From the NCBI GenBank assembly GCA_022316685.1, contig JAKJHU010000046.1, positions 4,377,001 through 4,441,000 of the forward strand: a stretch of 64,000 nt of DNA, in the 5' to 3' direction. The stretch is from Progne subis subis (Eukaryota > Chordata > Aves > Passeriformes > Hirundinidae). The position numbers and the translations under genes were made by a program. Below, piece after piece: positions 37,701 through 48,700 of the stretch (the first letter of the stretch is position 1; each line of letters begins with the position of its first letter). Under the pieces are notes generated by a model, which saw only the letters and a list, made by a program, of their open reading frames with translations, was not told the origin of the DNA and searched no databases.

Positions 37701-40299
37701 GCTCACCAATAACTGTGGCCCGGTGTAGATCCTTCATAGAGCGAGTGAAAGCCTCAGCTGCCGAGCCACTCATATGGCTTGTTAGGATGTAGATGTCCTT
37801 GAGGGAACCGTATCTCTTGCCAGTGAGCTGGGGGAGAGTCCACACCTCTGTGCTGCGGGAGGTACTACGATCGAAGATAGTATAGAGGTGTTTCCGAGGC
37901 TCAGGCTCAAAGAAGTAGGAACAAAGTATTGGGATGGCAGAGGAGTAGCCACCTGTGTTGTACCTCATGTCAATAATCATGGCATCCGTGTCCACCAGCT
38001 TGTTCCATACCATCTGCAACAGCTGTGGCCCAATGGCCTTCACTGTTTCTGCCTCAGCCATCATATCAAAGCGAAGGTAACCAAGGTTCCCTGGCAATAC
38101 CTCAATTTTGAAGAGTGCCTCAATGATGTAGCTTAGCTCTTCGGGGCTGGGAATCACATTGGGAAGCTGCTCTTCTGGTGTTGGTTCCACATGGCTGTGG
38201 AAGACATGAAGCCGATGGTCTCCAGAGGCCTCCTGCAAGTCACTAGTGAGCTGGGAAGCCAAAGTCTCAGAGTCTATAGCTGATCGATAACCTCCTTGGG
38301 CCCGTTTGGTGCTGAGCATAGCACTGGCCTTACCAGCCACTTCTGGGATGGCATAGTGAGCCTCTAGGAGTTGCCCGGTACCCTCCAGAAGTACTCCCAT
38401 GTTCTTGTGGAAGGCTAGCACTTCTTCAGCCTTCTCCAGTGCATCCTCAGCCAACACTATGGCATCAGGAACAACTCCTCCACCCATCCAGCTTTCCCCG
38501 TGGTTGTCAATGAAGGTGATAACAGGAACCGTGATAGTCAGGCCATGGGTTATTCCTGGCCCAGGCTGCAGGAGAGGGAAGGTACGGGTGTGTGAGAGGC
38601 TTCCTGCTGTGATCTCACCGATCAGTGTGGCACGGCCCAGGGACTGCATGAGGTAAGCAAACTCCTCAGCAGCTGTAGCAGTGTGGTGGCTGGTGAGCAG
38701 GTAGATGCCACGTTTAGCCCCATAGGACTGGCCCAGCAATTCTGCCTGGCTGTTGTGCTCCTGTGTGTGGTTGGTGCATCTGTCATAAGTTGTGAAGAGA
38801 TGGACAGGACCAGCAGCAGGGTCTTGAAAATAGGAGAGTAGCACAGGCACAGCAGAGGAGGAAGGGCCTCCAGTGTTGTAACGTAGGTCCATGATCAAGT
38901 TCTCTGTATTTTGAAGAGGCTCCCACACTTTGCGTACAATGTAAGGCCCCAGCTTCACAAGCACAGAGGCATCTGCAAACTCATCAAAGCGCATGTAGCC
39001 AACATTGCCTGGCAACACTGACACCTTGAAGACAGTATCCACCAAGGCATGCAGCAGCTCCTCATTGTCAGGTAAGTCAGCTGCCATTCCAACTGGTTTC
39101 TCAGCTGGGAGATCAGCAGCTTCACCTGGCATTGTTACTCGCACCATCAGGCGGGGGTCTTCAGATATGGCCTGCAACTCAGTGTTGAGTTTGGTGGCCA
39201 AGTCCTCGGATGACTGCACAGAAGAGAAGTCAGAGGTGGCAAGGTGCCGCAGTAGAGCAGGCACTCTCTCCACTAAGCTGTAATAGTCCTTTAATATGTT
39301 TTTGAGGTGGCTAATGGTGCCAGGCACTGCTCTGCGCACTGCCAGGATATCCAAGGATTTCTGCAAAGCTTGCTCTGCCTCAGTAGCCACACATGGCATC
39401 ACCCCACTGACTTCCCAGCTCTGTCCACCCCCACTCAAGGGGCTCACAGAACGTGACACAGGAACCATCATATAGAAATTGGAAGGACCAATACGCAGCT
39501 TCTGGATGTCCAATGAACCCCCGGCTGTCTTCTCTCCAACAGTGATAGCTCTGTTCATGTGCTTGAGGATGTAAGCCACATCTTCAGCCACTCCTGTGGT
39601 GTGATGGCTGATCAGAACAATGACATCCTTGTCTTTGCCGTACCTCTCTCCCAACACCTTTGGAAGTGTCCATATCTCTGTGGTGGTGTTGGAGGGACGA
39701 TTGTATACGGTCTCCACATGCAGCCTCTTGCCTTGCTCATGCAAGTATGAGATGATGAAGGGGAGGCCAGAAATCTGTCCCCCAGTGCTGTGACGAAGAT
39801 CTATCACCAGAGCAGATGTCTCTACCAGTGTCTTCCAGACCCTGTCCACTAGAAAAGTTCCAACTTTCTGCACAACTTCCTCTCCTATGATATAATCAAT
39901 CCTCAGGTAGCCGACATTGCCCTCCAGCTTGTCATACATGATCACATGCTCAATAAGATTCAGGAGCTGCTCACGGGGAAGGGAACCCTCAGCTTCTTGT
40001 TTGGGAATTGCATGTAGCAGTGGCTCGTAGGAAATTACCAGTCTTGGGTCATTCAGAGCACCCTGCACTCCAGCTGTCAAGACACTGGCCAGCATTTTTG
40101 GATCTGAGACGTCCAGGATCTCTCCACTCTTGATTGCTTGTTCAATGGCTTCTTGCATTCCCACTAGGTTTTCAGGATAGCAGTAATTGTCCAGAAGGAC
40201 TTTAGCCATGTCCAGCACTAGAGTTGGCTGAAAAATTTCCTCAGCAGGTATGCTGCACACCATCAGTGCTGAAAACAGCAAGAGATGTGTCTTGATCAT
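25128..40299 (-). CDS. RBP3: RBP3 / IRBP, interphotoreceptor retinoid-binding protein; 4 exons, 1,236 aa
   Basis: The coding sequence is complement(join(25128-25456, 27367-27509, 30318-30508, 37252-40299)), 3,711 nt. Intron phases are 0, 2 and 1, and all junctions are GT-AG. The secreted glycoprotein carries retinoids between photoreceptors and pigment epithelium or Mueller cells in the visual cycle. It starts with a signal peptide ([16 protein letters not shown]). Four homologous ~300-residue modules related to the C-terminal-processing-protease/crotonase fold follow, each with a G-N-[VLI]-G-Y-[LM]-R-[IF]-D motif (residues ~127, 431, 737 and in exon 2), a [IV]-[IM]-D-[LM]-R-x-[NS]-x-G-G motif, and LTSH/LISH...AAE-like sequence. 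Sequons are at N204, N510, N882 and N960. Length is close to the human 1,247 aa. No frameshift or internal stop was found. It is convergent with ZNF488 and lies upstream of GDF2 in the same orientation. Confidence 0.97.
25457..27366 (-). other. RBP3: RBP3 intron 3, 1,910 bp
   Basis: Phase-1 intron with GTAAAT donor and TTCTGTCTTACAG acceptor. It carries the very long A/T homopolymer at 25653-25741. Confidence 0.85.
25653..25741. repeat. Poly-A tract (63 bp pure) followed by (GAAA)n
   Basis: About 63 uninterrupted A residues, three GAAA units, then another A-run on the plus strand, inside RBP3 intron 3 (poly-T in the RBP3 transcript). I recognise no retroposed body upstream. Homopolymers this long are also frequent assembly or polishing errors. 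Confidence 0.9.
27367..27509 (-). CDS. RBP3: RBP3 exon 3
   Basis: A 143-nt exon encoding [18 protein letters not shown] and on to EIWTQPQLK of module 4. It matches the YNTGG...EVWTLPQL blocks of the earlier modules. Its donor is CAAAG|GTAAAT. This exon has no ATG-started frame of its own and is identified by homology to the other modules. Confidence 0.94.
28179..28213. repeat. 13-bp tandem repeat, ~2.7 copies
   Basis: Perfect head-to-tail copies of ACTTTTCACTAAT lie within RBP3 intron 2. Confidence 0.85.
28813..29014. repeat. 103-bp tandem duplication
   Basis: Two adjacent diverged copies are visible (28813-28915 and 28916-~29014). Both begin AAATATGAAGTTCATGAGTG and share CAGCTGTTC, GA(G/A)AcATTAT and CCATGCAAAATT blocks in the same order. 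The flanks do not continue the repeat. Confidence 0.85.
30318..30508 (-). CDS. RBP3: RBP3 exon 2
   Basis: A 191-nt exon, phase 0 in and phase 2 out, between ...CTTTCAG|ATC and ATGAG|GTAAAC. It encodes the module-4 stretch with [11 protein letters not shown] and ALIIDM, ending inside the Arg codon of the DMRYNxGG motif. It is too short to stand as a gene alone but joins exactly to its neighbours. Confidence 0.95.
30509..37251 (-). other. RBP3: RBP3 intron 1, 6,743 bp
   Basis: Phase-0 intron with GTACAG donor and CTCTTTCAG acceptor. It holds a probable antisense-oriented old CR1 remnant near 33.6 kb and otherwise AT-rich sequence without coding potential that I can support. Confidence 0.85.
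33560..33800 (-). mobile_element. Probable ancient CR1-type LINE remnant
   Basis: The stretch around 33600-33690 (acgtatctgaagactg, atgtctcctctcag, gataaacaactcaaat) resembles the complement of the conserved CR1 3' ORF2 region. In the sense direction that region encodes the 'gagaagactgag..gacatgat' part of the element. It is strongly diverged. Boundaries are approximate and based on pattern memory only. Confidence 0.5.
37252..40299 (-). CDS. RBP3: RBP3 exon 1: signal peptide, modules 1-3 and start of module 4
   Basis: A single 3,048-nt coding exon (1,016 codons) ends at CCAAAACAG|GTACAG. The start ATG (40297-40299) is followed by a hydrophobic signal sequence. Carrying three whole modules and part of the fourth without an intron is the hallmark gene structure of four-module RBP3. 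The open frame runs nine codons past the donor before a stop, so the junction is supported by the exon 2 match rather than by frame loss alone. Confidence 0.96.
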
Positions 40300-40421
40300 T
40301 TTGTCTTTGTATGGAATAGAGAAGAAGTCAGATGCTCTTATCGATCAAGATGAACATAGCTGTCCAGCGACTCTGAATCACAATGAAATCCCTGTGTTGA
40401 ATCCAGGTGCACTGAACAGAT

Positions 40422-40447
40422 CTTTTATCTGCATTAAACCTTTAATC
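40422..40447 (-). promoter_or_regulatory. RBP3: Candidate RBP3 core promoter: TATA-like box and CRX/OTX motif
   Basis: Read on the minus strand, GATTAAA (40441-40447, CRX/OTX type) and TTTAATG (40432-40438) precede ATAAAAG (40422-40428). A TATA-like box there would place the start site near 40395 and give a ~95-nt 5' UTR before the ATG at 40299. Photoreceptor genes including mammalian RBP3 are driven by CRX/OTX homeodomain sites close to the start. The assignment is by position and motif only. Confidence 0.45.
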
Positions 40448-43400
40448 TCATTAAAATGGAGTGCATCATCCAAAGTGCACCAATAGATGAAGTTCAGCTC
40501 CTTACTACTTCACAGGCCTCTTATGAAACAGTAATAAACTTCAATCATCAAGGAAGATCTTTCTAGCAGTTAATTGTTTCCAAAAGGTAATACACTGTCT
40601 GTTGCAAATTGGTCCTGGCTTATCCTGAAAGTGGGTTGTTTAAATGCAATGCTGATTTTAACCACAGTTAGAACAGCAATCATCCTGCCTTTTACCATTT
40701 TTTATGAAGTGCTTATATGAAGAGATTCTTCAGTGACTAAGCTGTATCAATATTTAATATTCTTTCAAAAGTTGTTGACAATACATTGTCTTTGGTGTTT
40801 TCTAGTCTGAGCTGCAAAGGACTGTTCTTACATTCCATGACTAAGGGCTCCAAACAAGGAACTCCAGACATTTAGCACAGCTCATAAAATCCAAGGTAAT
40901 GACAGCCTTTTAATTTCTGTGCTGAGAATTGCCAGCATTTTAAACAGGACTTTGAAACACATTTGCCTCAACATAATACAGCTAAATCTGAGATGACTTT
41001 AATCTTCACAATTTGCACTCAATTAGGATTTACTTGTAATACTGTTGGGTAACATATGGTCATGTCTGATGACAGCTCCCAGCCAATAGACTTCAGGCTC
41101 AACATACCAAAATAGAATGTGTGTGTGTGTGGGGGGTTGTTTTCTTCTGCTCACAATGTATTTGAGACCCTATTGTATTAAGAGTTTGAAAGAGGATCAG
41201 AATATATGGGATGCAGGCTGTACCCACTCTGAACTCCAGTATGACATGCCAAAGATATACAAGAACAGACTCCTGGCTTCAAATTTGAAATTAATTTCTC
41301 CCCCAGCCCCTCTGCTTGCTGGAGGTTGCTACAAGAATAGACTCTGAAATCTGGGAAGCGCATGTTTTTGTACTCCTGTCAAAATGTTGCTGCATGTGGA
41401 GGGAAGAGTCTAGAGATGGTCTAAGCTTGTCTGGATGCACTCTGTCGGTGTCATGTGTGAGTGTCCTGAATGAAGCCAGCTACTCACAACTTTCAGCTCA
41501 GATGTTATATACAAGGTGCTAACAGTCACCTCATCTTACTCAGAATGTAACAGACATAGATGAATTGCCATGAAGACAATAGTCAGAAAGGAGACAAGAA
41601 CAGACAGCAACTGATTATTTTTAATCAGTGTGCCAGATATCAGCTGTGCCTTCCATACCTAAATGAAGTTTATCTATCTCTGCTAAACTCTTTATAACAC
41701 AATTTTTTCTGTAGCATTTAAGGAAGTATTTCCACAGTTGAACAACATTCTTCTCCAGTGAGGCCTAAACTAGAGGTTAAAAATCACAAAATGGTACTTT
41801 CCTGCTTGTGACTTATATAATAATAAGATTAGGAAAAAAACCTTTTCTCTATTTTCCTGACATTTATTTTGCCTTTTACGACAGTCTATAAAGATTTTCA
41901 TATCATAAGAGCTGGAAACTGTAGCTGAGCTTCTTATGAAGAGAAGATACTGAGAAATATATATGGAATTGTGATTAGATAAGGCAAAACCCACAGGTCA
42001 ATTTGTTTCTCAAGTTAGGCACATTCATTCATTTACTTTGTCATTGCCATATATAAACAACACCAGCTTCACAGTGTAAATGTAAAATTAATGATTTTTT
42101 TTCCCAACACACACAATTTAAAATGCTAGGACAGTGGAAAAAACCTATTTTTCCTTACTGTATCTGTTCAGTAATCTATTTCTATTGAAATTCAATACAA
42201 ATATTTAGTATGTATTTCTGAATTCAATATGACATGCAACATTCACTGCTACCTTGGTAATTCTTTATAGAAGGCGTTAGAAGGTGTGAATCCTTTCTGT
42301 GTGCTGTGAATTCCTCAAGATTTGGAGAATGACTATTTGTTACTCATTTTGAGGCACAGGTAGCTTAAATTTTTATCAAATATGTTGTTTAATGCAAGTC
42401 CGTTCACTGGACTCTGAATAACCAGATCCAAAATATAACTCTACCATCTAGTTTAATTTATAATATAACCCAAGCCAAATTCTTATTTTGATTTTTAGTT
42501 TTGAGCAGATCTAAATAGCTAAGGCCTAGTTTTAGATTTTATAACTCATAAAACTTTATGATCCTTTAAAATCTGTCCACAAGTATTTCATTTTCTGACT
42601 TCCTGTGGGTATGAATTTCCCACATACTCTGAAAAGAGGTATTTTTTTATCTGTTCCAGACTAGTCTGCATGCAGAGTCTGCATTGTTCAGATCACATGC
42701 TAAAAATCTTCCATAGGTGCAAAATTAAATGTTTTTCTGCATATTATTTACTTTCTGTATTCTGCTCCAATATTCCTAGTTCTCATATGCAGCTGATCTC
42801 ACCATTTCCTCATCAGACTCATGAAGATATTTTGCGACTGGCAAGCCGCAGTAGCAGGATGCTCATCTAAAGGTGGCAGCAAGAGCACTTTTTTGACTGG
42901 CAAAGATGCCAACAGGATAAAGGTGAAAGTTGGAATAAGCTACTTTTGGCTTTAGTAAAGCCTTCTAATACAGCCATATTTTAAATTATATGTACGAATT
43001 AGAATTAATTTAAGGTGATACCTGGCTTCCAAATGCTGAGAGGCAGAGTTTATTAGCTCTAGCACAGGACTATGCTAATGAAATATTTAATGCTTCCAGG
43101 ACTTCAATAAGTATTTCTAGACAAACCTCCACTGCCTTTTATAGATGTACAAGTCTGGGTCAGTACAACTTCATAGCTGTCTGTGACAAGCATGACTGGA
43201 TTGCATAGGTATGGTCTTAGACTGTCTATTCTGTTCTGTTCTTGTACTGTTCGGTACAAAGGAAACCTTGTTCCTAAGTAGGCTTTCTAAGCCCCTGAGA
43301 AGTAAAAAGAATTAATAATATCACCCTTAGATTCCTTTCTAATTCTCATGCCAAAAGAAGTAATGTTAGATTTTTGTCCCAAGGTTTTTCACTTCTTACG

Positions 43401-43575
43401 CCATACAAACCTCTAAAGATTAAAATTAAAGTTGGAAGTTTTCTTTCACATGATTTTAATATTGAAATATTTCCACTTTATGAAAATGGAAATAATATTC
43501 TGTGTTGCTTAATAATTACATTTGTAATAAGAAAAACTTAAATCCTTGGTGTTAGATTTTGATTTTCTGTTAACC

Positions 43576-43680
43576 TTCCCTTCCCTTCCCTTCCCTTCCC
43601 TTCCCTTCCCTTCCCTTCCCTTCCCTTCCCTTCCCTTCCCTTCCCTTCCCTTCCCTTCCCTTCCCTTCCCTTCCCTTCCC
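43576..43680. repeat. (TTCCC)21 pentanucleotide microsatellite
   Basis: Twenty-one perfect copies of TTCCC on the plus strand, GGGAA on the minus strand. It is a pure polypyrimidine/polypurine tract, followed 25 bp later by a short A-run. Confidence 0.97.
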
Positions 43681-44129
43681 TTTGTCTTTTTACAGTGATG
43701 AAGAAAAAAAAAAAAAAAGAACGAGAAGATGATTTATATTGTTGATGTAAGATTGAGTGAAGGTAGAAAAAGTGTATTCCCATTTTGAAATCTCTCTAAT
43801 TTCAGCCAGGATCAGGCGGAGAGTCATCACAGTTTATGGAGCACAGCTGTGATAAACTCACATTAACCAGCTCTGCTGAACAGGTGAACTATATTCTAGA
43901 TAAGTAGAAGATTCAGGAGGTCATCAAGAAAATGCATTTCAAACATGCAACCTGGCCTAGTTCAGAAACATACTTCTGAATGTGCAGTCTCTGAAGAATT
44001 GATATATTATGTCATTGCATTATATTATCTGTATTCTCTACATCCTCCATTTTGGATAGTTTTATGTGTTTATTCAGCATGGCACATCAAGCAGAGTTAG
44101 CCAGTCATAAATGCTGAATATTAAATACT

Positions 44130-44766
44130 TGTCCTAGGGTGACTTTATAATGCTTGTATCTGCAATCATCCATTCTGTTTGTGCTGTATATTGAGTTCTG
44201 TGCCTTTGAAACTAGTTCTGAGAAAGAAGGGGGCGAAAGAAGCAGCACAGAATTTGTTTCAGATACTGCATGACTCCTACATTCTTTCTCCCTGACAGTG
44301 TTGTCTACATCACAGACAGACTGTGGGACAGAGATCTCCTGTGCTTTTAGTTTAGTTTCAGCTAGCTAGGGCAGAGAAGATCCCTAGACTGTTTTTCTTC
44401 CTTTTTCTTAGGACTTTTTAAACCTGCTCCAGACTGAAAAACTCAGAGGAGCACCGGGAGCTCGCACCTGCAGCCTGCTAGGGCCTGGACCTCTGGAGGG
44501 ACTGATAAGAGATTGATCAAGCTGAGGTACCCATAGCAAAGGCTTTCTAAATTTGCCATCTCATTTCAGAACAACGAAAGATTTTATTATTTCATATTAT
44601 TCATTCTTTATGCTTGTGGGCACTTTGTTTGTTAAATAAATAGTTTTTTCCACTTTTCTCCGAGGAAGTTCTTTCCAAGACCAGTTGGGGAAGGGGCCGT
44701 TTGGGTTTGCTTCCCAGAGGGACCTTATTTGAAGGATTTCTCCCAAATTGGCCCTAAACCAAGACA
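44130..44766 (+). mobile_element. Solo LTR of an avian endogenous retrovirus
   Basis: The segment starts TGTCCTAGGGTGAC and ends near ...CCAAGACA, so it has TG...CA termini. It has an AATAAA at 44635-44640 and the C-rich, 'ttcccagagggacc'-like 3' portion that I associate with passerine ERV LTRs. The flanking 5-mers atact (44125-44129) and acact (44767-44771) match at 4 of 5 positions, consistent with a worn target-site duplication. No gag, pol or env sequence adjoins it, so it appears to be a recombined solo LTR. The family name is not assigned. Confidence 0.65.
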
Positions 44767-45439
44767 ACACTCTATCAAGCCTTCCTATTCCAGGGTTATA
44801 TTTGAAACAGTGAGTGGTCCAGTCACCCACAGCAGGCTTTGTTTAGTGGCCATCACGGATGGCTGCCACCAAACCAATCTGATTCCTGCAGATGGTTCAG
44901 CTGACGGCCCTGATGACTTGTCCTGGCCCTGCTGCCTGCCTTGCTGGTGTGTGGCCCCTTTAGCTGGGCAGCTGTAAAGGACTGCGTTTCTCGGTGGCTG
45001 CTGGATCAGAGGCTTTGGTTGCCAGCCCGGTACAAAGGGCCAGGCTGCTGGGATGCTGCTCCCTCAGCTCCTTTGGTGCACTGGGAGTGTCAAGGCCTCT
45101 GTGAGGGCTAATGGTGGGTGCGCCAGGCTTGGCCAAACCAAATACCTCAGCAAGGGGATGAGCACAGCGAGTCCCCTTTGCCAGGGCTACACTGAAGTGA
45201 TCCTCCTTGTCAGGGTTTCAGCTGAATTATGACTGTTAGTCCAGCAGAAGCTTGAAGGAAGATGACAGAGGAAAAAGAGGTGCAGCTTAGGACAACGTGT
45301 TTCTGAGAGTGCCAGGAGGCAGAAACCAGGGAAGACAAGGCAGTGGGCCAGCTTGGAGGCATGGAGAGGGCAAAAGATGCTGCGGGCAACCCAGAGCGAG
45401 ATGGCAGGAGACAGCTTTATGCTGAAAGGCTTTAAGGTA

Positions 45440-45740
45440 CTGTGGGAGGGACCGGAAGAAAACGTGTGGGAGCGGCAGTGGCGTGGGAACAGGGGCGCGG
45501 CAGCGCCGCAGCCGGAGGTGGCCCGGGGTCCCGCTCGGCTCGGCCGTGCCACCGAGGCAGCGCTCGGAAAAAGCACTGATGGCTGAGGGCAGGCCGTGGG
45601 TGGCTCTGAGGCCGCCGGTGGGCTCCAGTGAGAGCCGGGGCGGCGCGGAGCAGGTGTGCGCCTCGGACAGGCAGAGTCCCACCCGGCAGGCGGAGAGCAC
45701 AGCTCTGAGCCCCTCGGGAATTGCCGAGGGACCTGCCTGT
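45440..45740. promoter_or_regulatory. Isolated CpG-rich block, possible orphan promoter
   Basis: About 300 bp of strongly GC- and CG-rich sequence (for example ggggcgcggcagcgccgcag) stands in AT-rich intergenic DNA, ~4 kb past the GDF2 3' end and ~5 kb upstream of RBP3. Open frames over it on both strands are compositional and match nothing known. It may be an unannotated promoter, a distal regulatory island, or a GC-rich repeat. Confidence 0.4.
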
Positions 45741-48700
45741 TTCTGAATGCTGAACACTCAGCAAATGCTGCGCTGGGAAGTTAACAAGGGAGAAAGGACG
45801 TGGTCGTCACAGGCAGTGTCCCATTAGCTCTTCAGAGCAGCCAGAGAGGATGTGGAGCATTCCCGCAGTCCGAGGACAGGGTCTTGCCTCGCAGACATTG
45901 CTCACTTACTATGTTGGCTTTGCCAGCTTAGTATGTGTTTCTACCTATACCTTGCAACTCTTAGCAGTAAAAAACCGATTCATTGCTGTCTGTGAGGAGT
46001 TACTGCAAGGTACTGGTATTTCCTGGAGTTCACAGTGTGTGGTGATGTGGACCTCCTTGGTGCATGGCCACACACCTGTGTGCATTACCTGTGTGGTAAA
46101 GGCCAGGCTCTGACGAAGCTGAAATCACCTGTGCTGGGAGCAGCGTTAACCATGTAAGGCATAGCTGTGTCTGAAGCGATGGGTTTCCCTGAGAGGCCAT
46201 CTTAAACATTTTATCCTGAACATCAGGAATCGGTAATTTAGCTCAAAGTTTCTATATTGATAGGATCTTTACAGTATAAAGGAATCTGAGCAGATCCTAG
46301 CCAAATACCTCCAGATTCCCATAAGGCTATTTCCTCTTCACCTGTAGAGAAGAACAGTGAAAATGGAGACATTTTTTGTTTTAGTGACTGCTGATTCTGT
46401 ATTGTGAAGTGGCATCAGCTGCTTTCCTGTGTTGAGACATGGCATGGAGGAGTCAGTGAGGTCAGAGGACACTGTGTGTGCTGTGTACACAGACAAGGTA
46501 GGAAGCTATGTAAAAATAGCACCAGCTGTATCTTCTGACCAGCCTCCACCAGCTTACCATGTTTATCTATTCAGACTGAAGTGCTATAGGTTAGCCTTAA
46601 AATTGGCTGTGGAGTCAGCTGGTGAGTCTGATGTTACAGGACAATTACACAGATAGGTAACAGGCCTGAGAAGGAGCACGTACATCAGTCTTGTGTTTAT
46701 GTTAAACAAATAAGTTTTAATTTTGACTGTGCATCTGCTGAACACTGCACAAGCCCCAACCTGCTCCTCAGTAACAGCAAGTTGCTGGTCAACATTCATA
46801 ATCCAGTTATGAGAGAGAGGTTTCTCAGTGTCCAGTGGGGGCCAGCTTGAAGCAGGGGCAAGATGCTTACCTGTTCTTCACTGCCTGCGAACTCTCTAGA
46901 ACAATCATGACCACCTGGCTGACTTGTATCCTAAAGCATTCGAAACCTGAGCGATCTCAAACAATTATTTAAAATAAAATGTGCAGAACATAAATCAAGC
47001 TGCTAAATGTAAAGCCAAACATCAATTTGACATGCACTTCTGCCATCTGAAGGTAGCAGCAGCTGTTGTCACTACTGTGTTCTCATTTCTTCTTGACCCT
47101 GTTCATTACCTTATGCAAAGATTCATGTTTCATTTCACTACCATGCCAACAAAAATGTTAAGCCAACGGGCATATGATCATTAAAGCTGGCTGGAAGCTC
47201 AACTGATGTTTTTCACTGAAATATGAAAACAACTTCTAGTTCAGTTTTGTGATGGGATTTGTAGGTCTTCTCTGGAATTCTGATTGCATAGCTAGGAGCT
47301 GGGGTTTTGATCCAAAATATAGTTTGGGGTATTTTTTTTTCCCCAGCCAAATAAGGGAAATAAAGATCAATGTTTGACTTCAGAATGTAACACACACCCC
47401 CCTGCACTCCACCCCCCAGCCCAATTCTTGAGAATTTACCTCTGTGAAGGTTTTTCTCATTCCCCGTTTTTTCATTTAATTATGGACAAAGTCCTGTATT
47501 CAGTGAAGTCAAAATATAACTAGGACCTTGTGTTTAGATGACTGGAGGGCATTTAGCTACAATTACATTGACACCAGGGTGAATAAGTCTTCTAATGTGA
47601 TTCCACCAAGTCCATGTTTGGTTGTTTCTGTCACTTAAGAGAAGTTTTGCAAAATATTGGTAGCTTAGGAGAAAGGAACAAAATAGGGAGAGAATAAAGG
47701 GGGGGTCTGGTAAGAGGAAGACATAACGATGACTGTAAGATGACAGAAGCCAGTGGTAAAATGATTACGGCTGTGGGAAACTTAAGAGGTTAATGGCACG
47801 CAGCTAGGGACATATAGAGTTTGCATGGACCCACATCTCAGATCTGATCCAGTTGCAGACCAGTTCTAAAGAAAAAGACTATAAATCAGTTCAAGAATTC
47901 TAGTGAATCGTGCTTTGTGCTCATGGTTTGTGATCTAACCAGCAGTTCATGGTGGAATTACAACTGCCCTGCTCCCACTCACCTGCTGTTTGCTCTGTAT
48001 TAGGTTAACAACAGTAAATAAACCGTGTATTGGATTTCAAGCTGACCTGTTCATGCCAAATGAATTTGTCTTGCCCACAGGCTGTCCTAATTCAAAACAT
48101 ATGTATCCATTTAAATTCTGTTGCTTCCATATATTAGGGTACTGTTTAGATTTTTGCATCATCAATATTCTTCACCTTTTTGAACCGATGTGTAGTTTGT
48201 TAAGGCTTTGGCTCAAAAGGTTTCTCAGGTAGATGTATGTTAGCTGGTGAAGGAGTAGAAGTGAGGTGCACTATGGTGATGTTTTGCAGCACTTACACCT
48301 GTCTCTTGCAACCAACAGAAGACAATTTGTCCTTTTACAGGCACAACCTCCATTAGCATCAAAGGAAGCTTACCTTAATCGCAGGAAAAATGGGGTCTTT
48401 GTTTAGTGAAAATATAATTGGAGTCAGAAGAATGATAGTATGATAGTATATTTCTCATACAGCAATGTAATAGGACACAGGAGTTTTCCATTTTTCACAG
48501 TCTTCTAAGGGACGAAAGAATTTTGTATGTAAAATAGAGTTTCTCCTAAGAAGAAATTTTTAAAAAATCAGAACCTCATGCCAGCCTCTGATCAACAAAT
48601 TTAGGCCCCTATATAAGCAGCCTGGGCTTTTCAAAAGTGCTGAGCTCTGTCAACCCCCACTGCTCTTAGGATATAGCTTCTAAGGCTGGACATCATTTGA

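Noticed and set aside
37378..39750. Plus-strand open frames of 63-92 codons
   Set aside because: They lie antisense to the RBP3 first exon and arise from its codon composition; no independent signal was seen.
43538..43783. Minus-strand frame with a repeating Gly-Lys-Gly-Arg-Glu pattern
   Set aside because: It is a translation of the (GGGAA)n microsatellite, not a gene.
45187..45764. Overlapping 77-156 codon frames on both strands
   Set aside because: They are driven by the local GC-rich composition, with no conserved motifs, signal peptide or recognised splice partners. The region is reported only as an orphan CpG block.
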